A stretch of DNA of 64,000 nucleotides from Ureibacillus chungkukjangi (GTDB lineage: Bacteria; Bacillota; Bacilli; Bacillales_A; Planococcaceae), in assembly GCF_003217295.1 (NCBI RefSeq), contig NZ_QJTJ01000014.1, positions 1 through 64,000 on the forward strand, written 5' to 3'. Under the pieces are notes generated by a model that saw only the letters and a program-made list of their open reading frames with translations, had not been told where the DNA came from and did not search any database. Position numbers and translations under genes: made by a program. Below are positions 8,307 through 17,148 of this stretch, piece after piece; position 1 is the first letter of the stretch; every line of letters begins with the position of its first letter.

Positions 8307-8346
8307 GAGATGTCTCCAATTTTTCAGTTGGAGACATCTCTTTTTT
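8307..8346 (+). terminator. Rho-independent terminator
   Basis: A perfect 13-bp stem (8307-8319 with 8328-8340) with an 8-nt loop and a six-T tail, directly after the SE1561-family gene. Confidence 0.92.
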
Positions 8347-8474
8347 CAATGCCTCCCCCCCACGCTATTTTAAAAAGCTTTTATTTATTTGATATATTTC
8401 TATGACTCTTTTTTTCATGAAATTAAAAAGGTATAATAAGTGATGGAAAATAAAATATTCTGGGGGGAATATCC

Positions 8475-10025
8475 ATGTCTCAAGTTGCTACTTCTTATTT
8501 ACAAACACTAGAGAAAAGTCTATATGACTTAGTAAGCGAAACTTCAACGAACTTACCAAAAGATGTTCGTCGTGCAATTAAAAAAGCAAAAGATGCTGAA
8601 AACGCTGGCACTCGTGCAGCTATGAGTTTAGACACAATTGCTAACAATATCGTAATGGCTGAAGACAATGTATCACCAATCTGTCAAGATACTGGTCTAC
8701 CAACCTTCAAAGTAAAAACTCCAGTTGGCGTAAACCAACTAGAAATTAAGGCTGCTATTAAAAATGCAATAGTACAAGCAACACAGGATGCAAAATTACG
8801 TCCAAACTCAGTTGATTCTTTAACTGGGAAAAACAGTGGCGATAACCTAGGCGATGGTCTTCCAGTTGTGAAGTTTGAGCAATGGGAAAAAGACTATATC
8901 GAAGTTAAGTTAATCCTTAAAGGTGGCGGCTGCGAAAACAAAAATATCCAATACAGCTTACCTTGCGAATTAGAAGGTCTTGGTCGTGCTGGTCGTGACT
9001 TAGATGGTATCCGTAAATGTATTTTACACTCTGTATGGCAGTCTCAAGGACAAGGCTGTTCTGCTGGCTTCATCGGTGTAGGTATTGGTGGAGATCGTTC
9101 TTCAGGCTATGATCTTGCGAAAGAGCAATTATTCCGTCACGTTGATGATGTAAATCCAAATGAAGACCTTGCGAAATTAGAAGAGTACATCGTTGAGAAA
9201 GCGAATACATTCGGTATCGGTACTATGGGCTTCGGCGGTGAAGCAACTTTACTAGGCTGTAAAATTGGCGTTATGCACCGTATCCCTGCTTCATTCTACG
9301 TTTCTGTCGCTTATAACTGTTGGGCTTACCGTCGTATGGCTATCGACATTGACGTGAATTCAGGTGAAATCACAAACTGGCATTACCAAGATGGTGAAAA
9401 AATCACTTTCCGTGACGAGCCAAAAACAGAAGTACAATCAGAAAGCAAAGTGGTTGAACTGACTGCTCCTATTACTGAAGAGCAAATTCGCGAACTTAAA
9501 GTTGGTGACGTTGTTAAAATCAACGGTCGTATGTACACTGGCCGTGACGCAATCCACCATCACTTAATGAGCCATGATGCTCCAGTAGATTTAAATGGAC
9601 AAGTTATCTATCACTGTGGTCCTGTTATGGCAAAAGACGAAGAAGGCAATTGGACAGTAAAAGCTGCTGGACCAACTACTTCTATTCGTGAGGAGCCATA
9701 CCAAGGCGATATCATGAAAAAATTCGGTATTCGTGCTGTCATCGGTAAAGGCGGTATGGGTCCAAAAACTCTTGCTGCACTTAAAGATCACGGCGGCGTT
9801 TACTTAAACGCAATCGGTGGAGCTGCACAATACTATGCTGATTGTATTAAGAGTGTAGATGGTGTTGATTTACAAGAGTTCGGTATTCCAGAAGCAATGT
9901 GGCATTTAAATGTTGAAGGCTTCACAGCTGTTGTAACAATGGATTCACACGGCAACTCTTTACACGCTGATGTTGAGAAATCATCATTAGAGAAGCTTTC
10001 CCAATTCGCTGAACGTGTTTTCTAA
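8475..10025 (+). CDS. fumA: Class I fumarate hydratase, iron-sulfur type
   Basis: A 516-residue two-domain fumarase that interconverts fumarate and malate in the TCA cycle. The N-terminal alpha domain carries the presumed [4Fe-4S] ligands in ICQDTGLP, GGGCENKN and QGQGCSAGF. The C-terminal beta domain (from about residue 335) has GDVVKINGRMYTGRDA and GKGGMGPKT. Both domains are in one chain, as in enterobacterial FumA/B. The start ATG follows GGGGGGAA. Class I enzymes are oxygen- and iron-sensitive. A class-II-superfamily lyase also lies in this window (57765-59150). A -10 TATAAT sits at 8432-8437 with a poor -35. Confidence 0.93.
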   Translation: MSQVATSYLQTLEKSLYDLVSETSTNLPKDVRRAIKKAKDAENAGTRAAMSLDTIANNIVMAEDNVSPICQDTGLPTFKVKTPVGVNQLEIKAAIKNAIVQATQDAKLRPNSVDSLTGKNSGDNLGDGLPVVKFEQWEKDYIEVKLILKGGGCENKNIQYSLPCELEGLGRAGRDLDGIRKCILHSVWQSQGQGCSAGFIGVGIGGDRSSGYDLAKEQLFRHVDDVNPNEDLAKLEEYIVEKANTFGIGTMGFGGEATLLGCKIGVMHRIPASFYVSVAYNCWAYRRMAIDIDVNSGEITNWHYQDGEKITFRDEPKTEVQSESKVVELTAPITEEQIRELKVGDVVKINGRMYTGRDAIHHHLMSHDAPVDLNGQVIYHCGPVMAKDEEGNWTVKAAGPTTSIREEPYQGDIMKKFGIRAVIGKGGMGPKTLAALKDHGGVYLNAIGGAAQYYADCIKSVDGVDLQEFGIPEAMWHLNVEGFTAVVTMDSHGNSLHADVEKSSLEKLSQFAERVF

Positions 10026-10040
10026 TTAACTTTGTGCACC

Positions 10041-10083
10041 AACCCCCTGTATGGATCATTGATTCTTACAGGGGGTTTTTTGT
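10041..10083 (+). terminator. Terminator of fumA
   Basis: A 10-bp stem (10041-10050 with 10068-10077) containing five G-C pairs in a row, a 17-nt loop and a T-rich tail. Confidence 0.88.
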
Positions 10084-10146
10084 TATTCATCATATAGGCA
10101 CTAGTGCCCTCCTATTTAGTAACACTTTATTCTCCTTTTACATATT

Positions 10147-10198
10147 TAGAATTGTAGTGCATTTACAATTCTAACACTCTATATTATAATGATTATAA
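10147..10198 (+). promoter_or_regulatory. Promoter of the P-type ATPase with a perfect PerR box over the -10
   Basis: The -35 TTTACA (10162-10167), a 17-bp spacer and the -10 TATAAT (10185-10190) form the core promoter. TTATAATGATTATAA (10184-10198) matches the 7-1-7 PerR consensus in every position and covers the -10. A second dyad, TAGAATTGTA-N7-TACAATTCTA (10147-10173), overlaps the -35 and could bind another regulator. Confidence 0.82.
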
Positions 10199-10232
10199 AT
10201 TAATAATTATTATTTAGAATTTATAAGCTAAT

Positions 10233-10247
10233 TGATAACAATTATCA
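10233..10247 (+). promoter_or_regulatory. Fur-like box 1 in the ATPase leader
   Basis: TGATAACAATTATCA differs at one position from the 7-1-7 Fur core TGATAAT-N-ATTATCA. It lies about 35 bp downstream of the predicted transcription start, in the 5' leader. Confidence 0.55.
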
Positions 10248-10274
10248 AGTCGATATTTATTACTATTTTGATAG

Positions 10275-10289
10275 TGATATTCATTATCA
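10275..10289 (+). promoter_or_regulatory. Fur-like box 2 adjacent to the ribosome binding site
   Basis: TGATATTCATTATCA has one mismatch to the 7-1-7 Fur core. The surrounding 19 bp (10270-10288) match the classic 19-bp Fur box at 17 positions. It ends next to the AAAGGAGG ribosome binding site, 13 bp before the ATG. Confidence 0.6.
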
Positions 10290-10302
10290 AAAGGAGGCCA
10301 GT

Positions 10303-12201
10303 ATGAAACAATCTAATCGAGAAAGCGAATATCTAATTGAGAAAATTAAAGAACATGGTGAGCTGATTGCAGCTATTGCATCAGGCCTCATAATATTACT
10401 TGCGTGGCGAATGGAATCAACTGGTTTATCGACAGCTTCAGTTATTGCCTATCTAAGTGCCTTTGTAATTGGTGGTTACGCAAAAGCAAAGGAAGGTATT
10501 TTAGATACTATCCAAAACAAAAATTTAAACGTTGAATTATTGATGATACTAGCAGCTATCGGTTCAGCTATTATTGGTTACTGGACAGAGGGTGCTATCC
10601 TTATCTTTATCTTTGCACTAAGTGGTGCTCTTGAAACCTATGCCATGAATAAAAGTCATCGTGAAATCTCTGCCTTAATGAATTTACAGCCAGAAGAAGC
10701 TTGGCTTGTTCGAGGTGGATTTGAGCCAATCAAGGTAGCTGTTACATCCTTAAAAGTAGGCGATCATTTATTAATTAAGCCCGGTGAAAGAGTCCCTGTA
10801 GATGGTCAAATTCTTAAAGGCACCTCTTCAATTGATGAATCTGCAATCAGCGGAGAATCTATGCCTGTTACAAAGGGTTCAGGGGAAGATGTCTATGCTG
10901 GGACTGTAAATTTAAACGGTACTTTAACAGTCAACATGACCAAACCAAATTCAGAAACTCTTTTCCAGAAAATTATTACCCTTGTCCAATCAGCACAAAG
11001 TGAAAAATCCCCTTCTCAGCAATTCATTGAACGCTTCGAGGGGACTTACGTAAAATTTGTTCTATTAACAGTACTTTTAATGCTATTTATTCCCCACTAT
11101 TTACTTGGATGGGACTGGACTACAACCTTTTACAGAGCAATGGTATTGTTAGTAGTAGCATCTCCATGTGCTTTGGTAGCTTCAATAATGCCGGCAACTC
11201 TAGCGACTATATCAAATGGCGCTAAAAACGGAATTCTCTTTAAAGGTGGCGTGCATTTAGAGCATTTAAGTGTTTTAAAATTGTTAGCTGTTGATAAAAC
11301 AGGTACTCTTACTGTTGGTACTCCTGTAGTGACTGATGTAATTGTAAGAGATTCATTAAATGAAAGAGAAACAATTGCAACCCTGGCTTCTATCGAATCT
11401 CAATCAAATCATCCGTTGGCACAAGCAATCGCTAAATATGCAAAAGAGCAAGACATCCAGCCAACTCAGGGAATTGAAATAGAAGACGTTCCAGGATGGG
11501 GTTTAAAAGCCAATATTCAAAATTCTACTTACCTGGTTGGTAAACCTGATTTCGTGGGAAAAGCTGAGGCTGCACAATTTGCTAATTATGCAGCGGAAAA
11601 TTTGGCCGCAGAAGGAAAAACGGTAATATTCTTAAAGGACGAAGAAGGAATTGCAGCCTTGGTAGCCATGAAGGATACAGTGCGTGATGAGGCTAAACAC
11701 GCTGTGAAGCTATTAAAGGACCTTGGGATTCAAGTGACTATGCTTACTGGTGATAACGAAAAAACAGCAAAAACTATCGCCTCTGAAGCAGGTGTAAATG
11801 AGTATATTGCTGAATGCTTACCTGAAACGAAAGTAAATCATATTAAAGACTACTTTATTAAATACAAAAATGTAGGCATGGTCGGAGACGGCATTAACGA
11901 TGCACCGGCACTTGCTACAGCAACTGTTGGGATTGCCATGGGTGGCGGTACAGATGTCGCTTTAGAAACTGCTGATGTTGTATTAATGAAAAATGATTTA
12001 TCCAAAATTGCTTACGCAGTATCTTTATCTAAAAAAATGCAAAGAATCGTTAAACAAAATATTATTTTCTCCATTGCTGTCATTGCCCTATTAATCATTT
12101 CAAACTTCCTGCAAATCGTCGATCTACCCTTTGGTGTAATTGGACATGAAGGAAGCACCATTCTAGTTATTCTTAATGGGCTAAGAATGCTTAAGTCATA
12201 A
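10303..12201 (+). CDS. pfeT: P1B-4 type metal-exporting ATPase, ferrous iron efflux (PfeT-like)
   Basis: A 632-residue heavy-metal P-type ATPase without an N-terminal metal-binding domain. The transmembrane metal site is S287-P288-C289, the phosphorylation motif DKTGT starts at D331, GDGINDAP is in the hinge, and H615-E616-G617-S618-T619 is in helix 8. SPC together with HEGST defines the P1B-4 subgroup, which includes the PerR-controlled PfeT (formerly ZosA) of B. subtilis that exports Fe(II). The PerR and Fur-like boxes upstream support iron. Cobalt or zinc cannot be excluded. It is monocistronic and ends at a strong terminator. Confidence 0.88.
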   Translation: MKQSNRESEYLIEKIKEHGELIAAIASGLIILLAWRMESTGLSTASVIAYLSAFVIGGYAKAKEGILDTIQNKNLNVELLMILAAIGSAIIGYWTEGAILIFIFALSGALETYAMNKSHREISALMNLQPEEAWLVRGGFEPIKVAVTSLKVGDHLLIKPGERVPVDGQILKGTSSIDESAISGESMPVTKGSGEDVYAGTVNLNGTLTVNMTKPNSETLFQKIITLVQSAQSEKSPSQQFIERFEGTYVKFVLLTVLLMLFIPHYLLGWDWTTTFYRAMVLLVVASPCALVASIMPATLATISNGAKNGILFKGGVHLEHLSVLKLLAVDKTGTLTVGTPVVTDVIVRDSLNERETIATLASIESQSNHPLAQAIAKYAKEQDIQPTQGIEIEDVPGWGLKANIQNSTYLVGKPDFVGKAEAAQFANYAAENLAAEGKTVIFLKDEEGIAALVAMKDTVRDEAKHAVKLLKDLGIQVTMLTGDNEKTAKTIASEAGVNEYIAECLPETKVNHIKDYFIKYKNVGMVGDGINDAPALATATVGIAMGGGTDVALETADVVLMKNDLSKIAYAVSLSKKMQRIVKQNIIFSIAVIALLIISNFLQIVDLPFGVIGHEGSTILVILNGLRMLKS

Positions 12202-12205
12202 GGTT

Positions 12206-12244
12206 AAGGAGGTGTCTCACCAGTCATGAGACACCTCCTTTTTA
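12206..12244 (+). terminator. Terminator of the P-type ATPase gene
   Basis: A perfect 13-bp stem (12206-12218 with 12228-12240) with a 9-nt loop and a T run. Confidence 0.9.
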
Positions 12245-12271
12245 CGCTATAAGGCTTTAGCGACAATCGTA

Positions 12272-12308
12272 AAAAGAGCTTTTGCTCTATAGTAGCAAAA
12301 GCTCTTTT
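12272..12308 (-). terminator. Terminator of the BrkB-family gene
   Basis: A perfect 15-bp stem (12272-12286 with 12294-12308) with a 7-nt loop. The A-rich left arm gives a T tract on the minus strand, directly downstream of the BrkB gene. Confidence 0.88.
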
Positions 12309-12312
12309 CAAT

Positions 12313-13239
12313 TTATTCCTTATACCCCTTCTTAACTAAGCTTCTTTTATGCATGGTCGCATTTAGGAGACCACCAAATATGAGAATCATACCTGTAAAA
12401 TAGAGCCATAGCATAAGAATGATTACCCCTGCGATACTTCCATAGGTTGAAGCATAGTTTCCGAAATTATTAACGTAATATGAAAAACCATATATTAGTG
12501 TAACCCATGCTATTGAAGAAAATAGTGCACCAGGAAGTACACTAATAATACGTAGTCGTGGGTCTGTATTTGGGATTATCCAATAGATTAAATTTAACAC
12601 CAAGAATATTAAGACTGGTGGAATAATCCAACGGACAAGCTGCCAAAAGTCCTTGAAGGTTTCCTCTACCCCTAGATAGTTAAACAGTGAATAAGCAAAA
12701 TGCTCTCCTAAAATAGGAATGACTAAGGCAATTATAATAATGACAACTAATGCAATAGTAAAGACTAATGACAATGATCGATTAATTAACCCTGATTTCG
12801 GCTCAGTTTCATAAGCACCGTTTAATGTTTTGATTAGTGCATTAACCCCTCTTGATGCCGACCAGATTGTCCCTAACACCCCGACAGATAATAGTCCACC
12901 ACCACTATGCGTCGTTAAAATTTCTGTTAGCGTACCCTGTGTTAATAAGAACACTTCTGACGGAACTACCGTTTGAAGGAAATCAAATACATAATCCACA
13001 TCTAAATCTAAATAAGGTAATAATGTCACAATAAAAATTAATAAAGGAAAAAATGATAATAAGAAGAAGTACGCTAATTGCGCTCCCATACCTGATATAT
13101 CAACATCTCGCATACGTACAAATAAATCTTGTATAAACCCTTTTCCTGTTGTTATATCTATTTTGGACTCGTCTGGGTCAAAAAAGGATTTAACTGATGC
13201 TACTACTCCATTATTTTGTTTTTTCTTCTCTTCCTTCAA
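12313..13239 (-). CDS. YihY/virulence factor BrkB family membrane protein
   Basis: A 308-residue inner-membrane protein with six hydrophobic segments and a cytoplasmic N-terminal extension of about 40 residues. The motif GAQLAYFFLLSFFPLLIFI starts at about residue 57. The conserved WSASRGVNALIKTLNGAY segment and the terminal YGSIAGVIILMLWLYFTG stretch are typical of the family. Family members were once called ribonuclease BN, a claim later withdrawn. Their function is unsettled, with transport or lipid handling suggested. A YtxH-like protein lies 28 bp upstream on the same strand and is probably co-transcribed. Confidence 0.88.
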   Translation of the reverse strand: MKEEKKKQNNGVVASVKSFFDPDESKIDITTGKGFIQDLFVRMRDVDISGMGAQLAYFFLLSFFPLLIFIVTLLPYLDLDVDYVFDFLQTVVPSEVFLLTQGTLTEILTTHSGGGLLSVGVLGTIWSASRGVNALIKTLNGAYETEPKSGLINRSLSLVFTIALVVIIIIALVIPILGEHFAYSLFNYLGVEETFKDFWQLVRWIIPPVLIFLVLNLIYWIIPNTDPRLRIISVLPGALFSSIAWVTLIYGFSYYVNNFGNYASTYGSIAGVIILMLWLYFTGMILIFGGLLNATMHKRSLVKKGYKE

Positions 13240-13267
13240 AGCTTTCCCACTCCCCCTTGTTTCACTT

Positions 13268-13600
13268 TTAGTTCAAATGCTCAGGTTTGTTTAGTTCACT
13301 CTTTGTCTCTTTTACTATAGTTTGAACACTGTCTGGAATTTCTTTAACTTCTTCAATTTTACTTACAATTGTATTAATATTTTCTGAGGCATTCACATAT
13401 ATTTTTTGTGCTGCTTCTACTTTTTGATCAATAATTTGCTGAAGCTCTTCACGATTGTTTGCGTAATATACAACCCTTTCCTTCACCTTTTTCGTTGCTT
13501 CTATTGTATGTTCTCTCGTTTTGCGGTCAAACATACTAATAACAGCACCAGCAATTGCACCAATTGCAATTGCTTTAAATAATTTACTTTCACTCATCAT
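13268..13600 (-). CDS. YtxH-like small envelope-associated protein
   Basis: A 110-residue protein. An N-terminal hydrophobic, Gly/Ala-rich segment (residues about 8-24, FKAIAIGAIAGAVISMF) ends in DRKTREH and is followed by a long amphipathic helical region. That is the architecture of YtxH/YhaH-type general-stress proteins. A good AGGAGG site lies before tandem ATG codons. It sits 28 bp upstream of the BrkB-family gene, so the two likely form an operon. The molecular role is unknown. Confidence 0.65.
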   Translation of the reverse strand: MMSESKLFKAIAIGAIAGAVISMFDRKTREHTIEATKKVKERVVYYANNREELQQIIDQKVEAAQKIYVNASENINTIVSKIEEVKEIPDSVQTIVKETKSELNKPEHLN

Positions 13601-13855
13601 ATTTACCTCCTGTCTAAAGTTAAAACAATAATCAAACTGGTAATTTTTTCTTTACCCTATCATTTTATTAGAAAGCATAGATATCGCCAAGAAATTTAGC
13701 CTCGTGATTGTGTTTTACCAGCGTGCAAATTAGGGTTCATTTAGTAAGTATCCTTTAATGCAAAATTGGAAACATGAACTGAGTGACAAATGTTATTGAC
13801 AAAGAAGGGCATTGAGTGGAATGATTAAAAGGATACTTTGAAAGGTGGGGACAAA

Positions 13856-14077
13856 ATGGATTTGACTAAACCATCAAAAGAAAATGTTTTTTATATGATC
13901 GAGCAAATTAAAGAAAAACTACGTATGGTAAATGTTGACGCTATGAAATCAGAACATTTCACAGATGAGCATTATGAAGATATATTGTATCTTTACGAAA
14001 TGGTTATGAAACGCAACACATTCAGTCCAAGTGAAATGCAGGCTATTGTATCCGAACTTGGTACATTAAGAAAATAA
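13856..14077 (+). CDS. DUF1128 (UPF0435, YfkK-like) protein
   Basis: A 73-residue protein ending in [18 protein letters not shown]. Pattern and length match YfkK of B. subtilis (UPF0435/DUF1128). I place the start at ATG 13856 because AGGTGGGG lies 5-6 nt before it; an in-frame ATG at 13838 would leave the ribosome binding site inside the coding region. It is a small soluble helical protein of unknown function. An 10-bp inverted repeat (about 13747-13756 with 13828-13837) brackets the upstream region and may be an operator or leader fold. Confidence 0.82.
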   Translation: MDLTKPSKENVFYMIEQIKEKLRMVNVDAMKSEHFTDEHYEDILYLYEMVMKRNTFSPSEMQAIVSELGTLRK

Positions 14078-14098
14078 GCTTATTGCCATTATAGTAAA

Positions 14099-14148
14099 AA
14101 AGTTTCCAACGCTAGACTCATGTCTTCTTGGCGTTGGAAACTTCTTTT
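14099..14148. terminator. Bidirectional terminator between the DUF1128 gene and psuG
   Basis: An 11-bp perfect stem (14102-14112 with 14131-14141) with T-rich sequence on both sides, so it can stop both converging genes. Confidence 0.82.
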
Positions 14149-14158
14149 ATATACAAGA

Positions 14159-15073
14159 CTATTTATTTTCGTTTAGTGCAACAGCGATAGCTGCACCAAC
14201 CTTTGCATTGTTTTTAACAAGAGCGATATTTGCTTCTAAAGATTTTCCTTCTGTTAATTCTTTAACTTTACCTAGTAGGAATGGCGTTACGTCTTTTCCT
14301 TTAATGCCCTTTTCTTCAGCTTCAACTAATGCTTTTTCAATAATTCCGTTTATGAAGCTTACTTCTAGTGCATCTTCTACTGGTATTGGATTAGCAATCA
14401 CAGCTCCACCTTGTAATCCTAAATCCCATTTAGCTCGCATCATATCAGCTACTTCTTTAGCCGAATCTACACGGAAGCTTACTGAGAATTCACTTTCACG
14501 TGTATAAAATGCTGGCAACATATCTGTTTCAAATCCCACTACTGGAACCCCTTTTGTTTCTAAGTATTCTAGAGTTAACCCAATATCCAGAATCGATTTT
14601 GCCCCTGCACATACAACTGCTACATTCGTTTGAGAAAGCTCCTCTAAGTCCGCAGATATATCCATTGTTTCTTCGGCACCTCTATGCACTCCACCAATAC
14701 CGCCAGTTACAAATAGTTCGATTCCAGCAAGCTCAGCCGCAATCATAGTTGCTGCTACAGTTGTAGCTCCAAGTTTTTTTGTAGCTACTAAATAACCAAG
14801 GTCCCGGCGAGAAGTTTTGGCTACATTGTCTGCATTACCGAACATTTCAAGCTCTTCATCCGTTAAACCGATTTTAATTTTGCCATCGATAATTGCAATA
14901 GTTGCTGGTACGGCACCATTGTCACGAATAATTTGTTCCACTTCTCTAGCTGTTTGTACATTTTGTGGGTAAGGCATCCCGTGTGAGATTATTGTAGACT
15001 CTAACGCTACAATCGGTAGCCCCTTTTCCTTTGCTTCTAGCACTTCATGTGAATAAGATAAGTATTTTTCCAT
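14159..15073 (-). CDS. psuG: Pseudouridine-5'-phosphate glycosidase
   Basis: A 304-residue enzyme of the PsuG (YeiN, IndA) family. It splits the C-C glycosidic bond of pseudouridine 5'-phosphate to uracil and ribose 5-phosphate. The conserved [16 protein letters not shown] stretch holds the catalytic glutamate (E25), and [11 protein letters not shown] carries the Schiff-base lysine. The manganese-site acidic residues fall in [15 protein letters not shown]. The start ATG is one base after the stop of the kinase gene, with GGAGGA inside the kinase 3' end. It works with PsuK to salvage pseudouridine from RNA turnover. Confidence 0.93.
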   Translation of the reverse strand: MEKYLSYSHEVLEAKEKGLPIVALESTIISHGMPYPQNVQTAREVEQIIRDNGAVPATIAIIDGKIKIGLTDEELEMFGNADNVAKTSRRDLGYLVATKKLGATTVAATMIAAELAGIELFVTGGIGGVHRGAEETMDISADLEELSQTNVAVVCAGAKSILDIGLTLEYLETKGVPVVGFETDMLPAFYTRESEFSVSFRVDSAKEVADMMRAKWDLGLQGGAVIANPIPVEDALEVSFINGIIEKALVEAEEKGIKGKDVTPFLLGKVKELTEGKSLEANIALVKNNAKVGAAIAVALNENK

Positions 15074-15074
15074 G

Positions 15075-16163
15075 TTAGTTGTTCCTCCAATAGTTTAATT
15101 CATCTGTTGTAATATTTTGTCTAACTGTTTTATCTGACTGTAAGGTTTTCGTTGCATTCAAGTGACCAAATTTCACGGCGCTCATAAAGGATTCGTCATT
15201 TAAAATACCATGTATAAATCCACCAACAAAAGCATCTCCAGCACCTGTTACATCAATAATGTCCTTTACCTTTTCCGCTTTCAAATAAAAGACACCTTCC
15301 ATGTTGCCAACCATAGCTCCTTGGTCGCCCAAGGTTAAAATAACATTGCTTGCCCCTTTTTCTAAGAGCATTTTGACAGCATTTGAATAATCGTGGTCGT
15401 TCAGAATTCGAATATTGAGATACGCCTCAGCTTCGTCTTGATTACAAATAAAATAAGTTACTCCGATTAAATCATCTGGCATATTTTTAATTTTAGGTGC
15501 TGATACAGGAATAATTGCAAAAGGAATATTTCTTACGCTTACAAGGCTTTGTAGATATTGTACAGTTTCTTTTGGACAGTTTAGGTCGACAATAATACAT
15601 TTCGCATTACTTAAAATTGCTTCGTGTTTTTTTAAGATTGATGGCTGCAAGGAATCATAGATTGTCATATCTGCCATTGCCAGTATTAATTCGCCATTTT
15701 GATCCAATACTGCACTATACGAGCCTGTCTTTACATTCGGTAATATCTCGGCATAGTCAAGATTTATATAGCCCTGACTTTCTTTGTCGATATATTTAGC
15801 ACCCTGATCCTGACCCATTAAGGTAATTAGCTTTACTTCATTTCCAAAGCGCCCTAAATTTTCAGCTATATTTCTTGCAACTCCACCTACACTTTCAGTA
15901 ACCCTTGAGGGATTAGAGGTTCCATATTGTACATGTCCATCAATATAGAACTTTCGGTCAACATTGGCTCCTCCGATAGCAAAAATAGCATTTCTTTCAG
16001 GCAACACATAGGCACGACCGACGATCTTCCCTTTTTTAATAAGGCCAGAAATTATATTAGCAAGAGTTGGGCGTGACATATTTAGTGCCTCAGCCATTTC
16101 CTGTTGGGATAAAAAAGGATTGTTCTTGATAGCTTGGAGAACTAGCTGCTCTTTTTCATTCAA
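15075..16163 (-). CDS. psuK: Pseudouridine kinase with N-terminal winged helix-turn-helix
   Basis: A PfkB-family kinase of about 362 residues that phosphorylates pseudouridine for the next enzyme. Residues about 1-55 form a winged helix-turn-helix ([28 protein letters not shown]). The sugar-kinase domain follows, with [26 protein letters not shown] and the catalytic [13 protein letters not shown] chose TTG 16163 because GAGGTGG lies 8 nt before it; a GTG at 16175 overlaps that site. The fused DNA-binding domain suggests the kinase may also sense substrate and regulate its own operon. That is inference. Confidence 0.9.
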   Translation of the reverse strand: MNEKEQLVLQAIKNNPFLSQQEMAEALNMSRPTLANIISGLIKKGKIVGRAYVLPERNAIFAIGGANVDRKFYIDGHVQYGTSNPSRVTESVGGVARNIAENLGRFGNEVKLITLMGQDQGAKYIDKESQGYINLDYAEILPNVKTGSYSAVLDQNGELILAMADMTIYDSLQPSILKKHEAILSNAKCIIVDLNCPKETVQYLQSLVSVRNIPFAIIPVSAPKIKNMPDDLIGVTYFICNQDEAEAYLNIRILNDHDYSNAVKMLLEKGASNVILTLGDQGAMVGNMEGVFYLKAEKVKDIIDVTGAGDAFVGGFIHGILNDESFMSAVKFGHLNATKTLQSDKTVRQNITTDELNYWRNN

Positions 16164-16334
16164 TCCACATTCCACCTCGATTAATAAACATTTGTTTCAA
16201 ATTATAAACTTTTGTTCGCGCTTAGTCAAAGGAAAATAATTTAATTAGAAAATTGGGCTAGGGACTAAGCCTTTTAGCAATTATCCTTTAGTTAGTTGCA
16301 CTTATGTGGATAGGAAAAATTTTCTTTCTTATTC

Positions 16335-16371
16335 ATCAAAAAAACCCGAAAGCATAATGGCTTCCGAGTTT
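16335..16371 (-). terminator. Terminator of motAB
   Basis: A 12-bp stem (16342-16353 with 16360-16371, one G-T pair) with a 6-nt loop and a T run on the minus strand, 10 bp after the motB stop. Confidence 0.88.
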
Positions 16372-16380
16372 TCGTTTAAA

Positions 16381-17148
16381 TTAATTTAGTTCAGGAACTT
16401 TACTACCGTCTTCTTGTACTAATTGTTGAATAAGTACTTCAACACGGCGATTTTGTGCTCGACCACCTGCAGTTTCGTTTGATGCTATCGGGTTAAACTC
16501 ACCGTAGCCCTTCGCACTGAAATATTTTGGATCTAGCGCGGGATTACTATCAATAATCAACTTCATCAGGTTAACCGCACGCATTACGGATAATTCCCAG
16601 TTTGAGCTAAACTCAGCTGTGTTTTGTGGAACGTTATCTGTATGTCCGGTAACAACAATATGTCTTGCAGGGTCTAATTGTAGAATTGTTGATAATTCAT
16701 CAGCAATTGTCACATAATCTTGCTTTACATCAGCTTTACCCGGATCAAATAAAATACTATCTCGGATTGTTATTAATAACCCTGCATCGGTCATTTTAGT
16801 AGCGAATGTACTCTCTAATTCATTAACTGCGATAAAATTATCTAATTGCTCTTGAATTTCCTGTAGCTCTCTTTGATCTTGAAGGTATGCGGCCTCCTCT
16901 GCAGATATTCCATCTACAACGGTATCAGGTTTTTCTACCACAGAGGTATGATCCATAATGCCAGAACCACCATCTAAAATCTCATTAAAAACATTGGACA
17001 TCTTATTGAGCTTCTCTTGGTCAATCGAACTTGAAGCAAAGAGTACTATAAACAGAGCTAAGAGCAGGGTCATTAAGTCCGAATAAGGTAAAAGCCATGA
17101 TTCATCAACATGCTCATCATGCTTTTTCTTTTTAGCTTTCTTTGCCAT
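16381..17148 (-). CDS. motB: Flagellar stator protein MotB
   Basis: A 255-residue stator subunit. A lysine-rich cytoplasmic tail is followed by one membrane helix (SWLLPYSDLMTLLLALFIVLF) with the ion-carrying Asp24. The C-terminal OmpA/MotB peptidoglycan-binding domain (about 145-245) contains VVTGHTDNVP and SNWELSVMRAVN. The AKKAKKKKHDEHVDESWL start and the LFIVLF residues resemble proton-type MotB rather than sodium-type MotS. I chose ATG 17148 with GGGCGGG upstream over an in-frame GTG at 17154. The gene overlaps the end of motA by about 17 nt. Confidence 0.92.
   Translation of the reverse strand: MAKKAKKKKHDEHVDESWLLPYSDLMTLLLALFIVLFASSSIDQEKLNKMSNVFNEILDGGSGIMDHTSVVEKPDTVVDGISAEEAAYLQDQRELQEIQEQLDNFIAVNELESTFATKMTDAGLLITIRDSILFDPGKADVKQDYVTIADELSTILQLDPARHIVVTGHTDNVPQNTAEFSSNWELSVMRAVNLMKLIIDSNPALDPKYFSAKGYGEFNPIASNETAGGRAQNRRVEVLIQQLVQEDGSKVPELN

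Noticed and set aside
10303-12201. Copper- or zinc-type ATPase annotation (CPC motif, HMA domain)
   Set aside because: The membrane motif is SPC with HEGST and there is no N-terminal metal-binding domain, which is the P1B-4 pattern.
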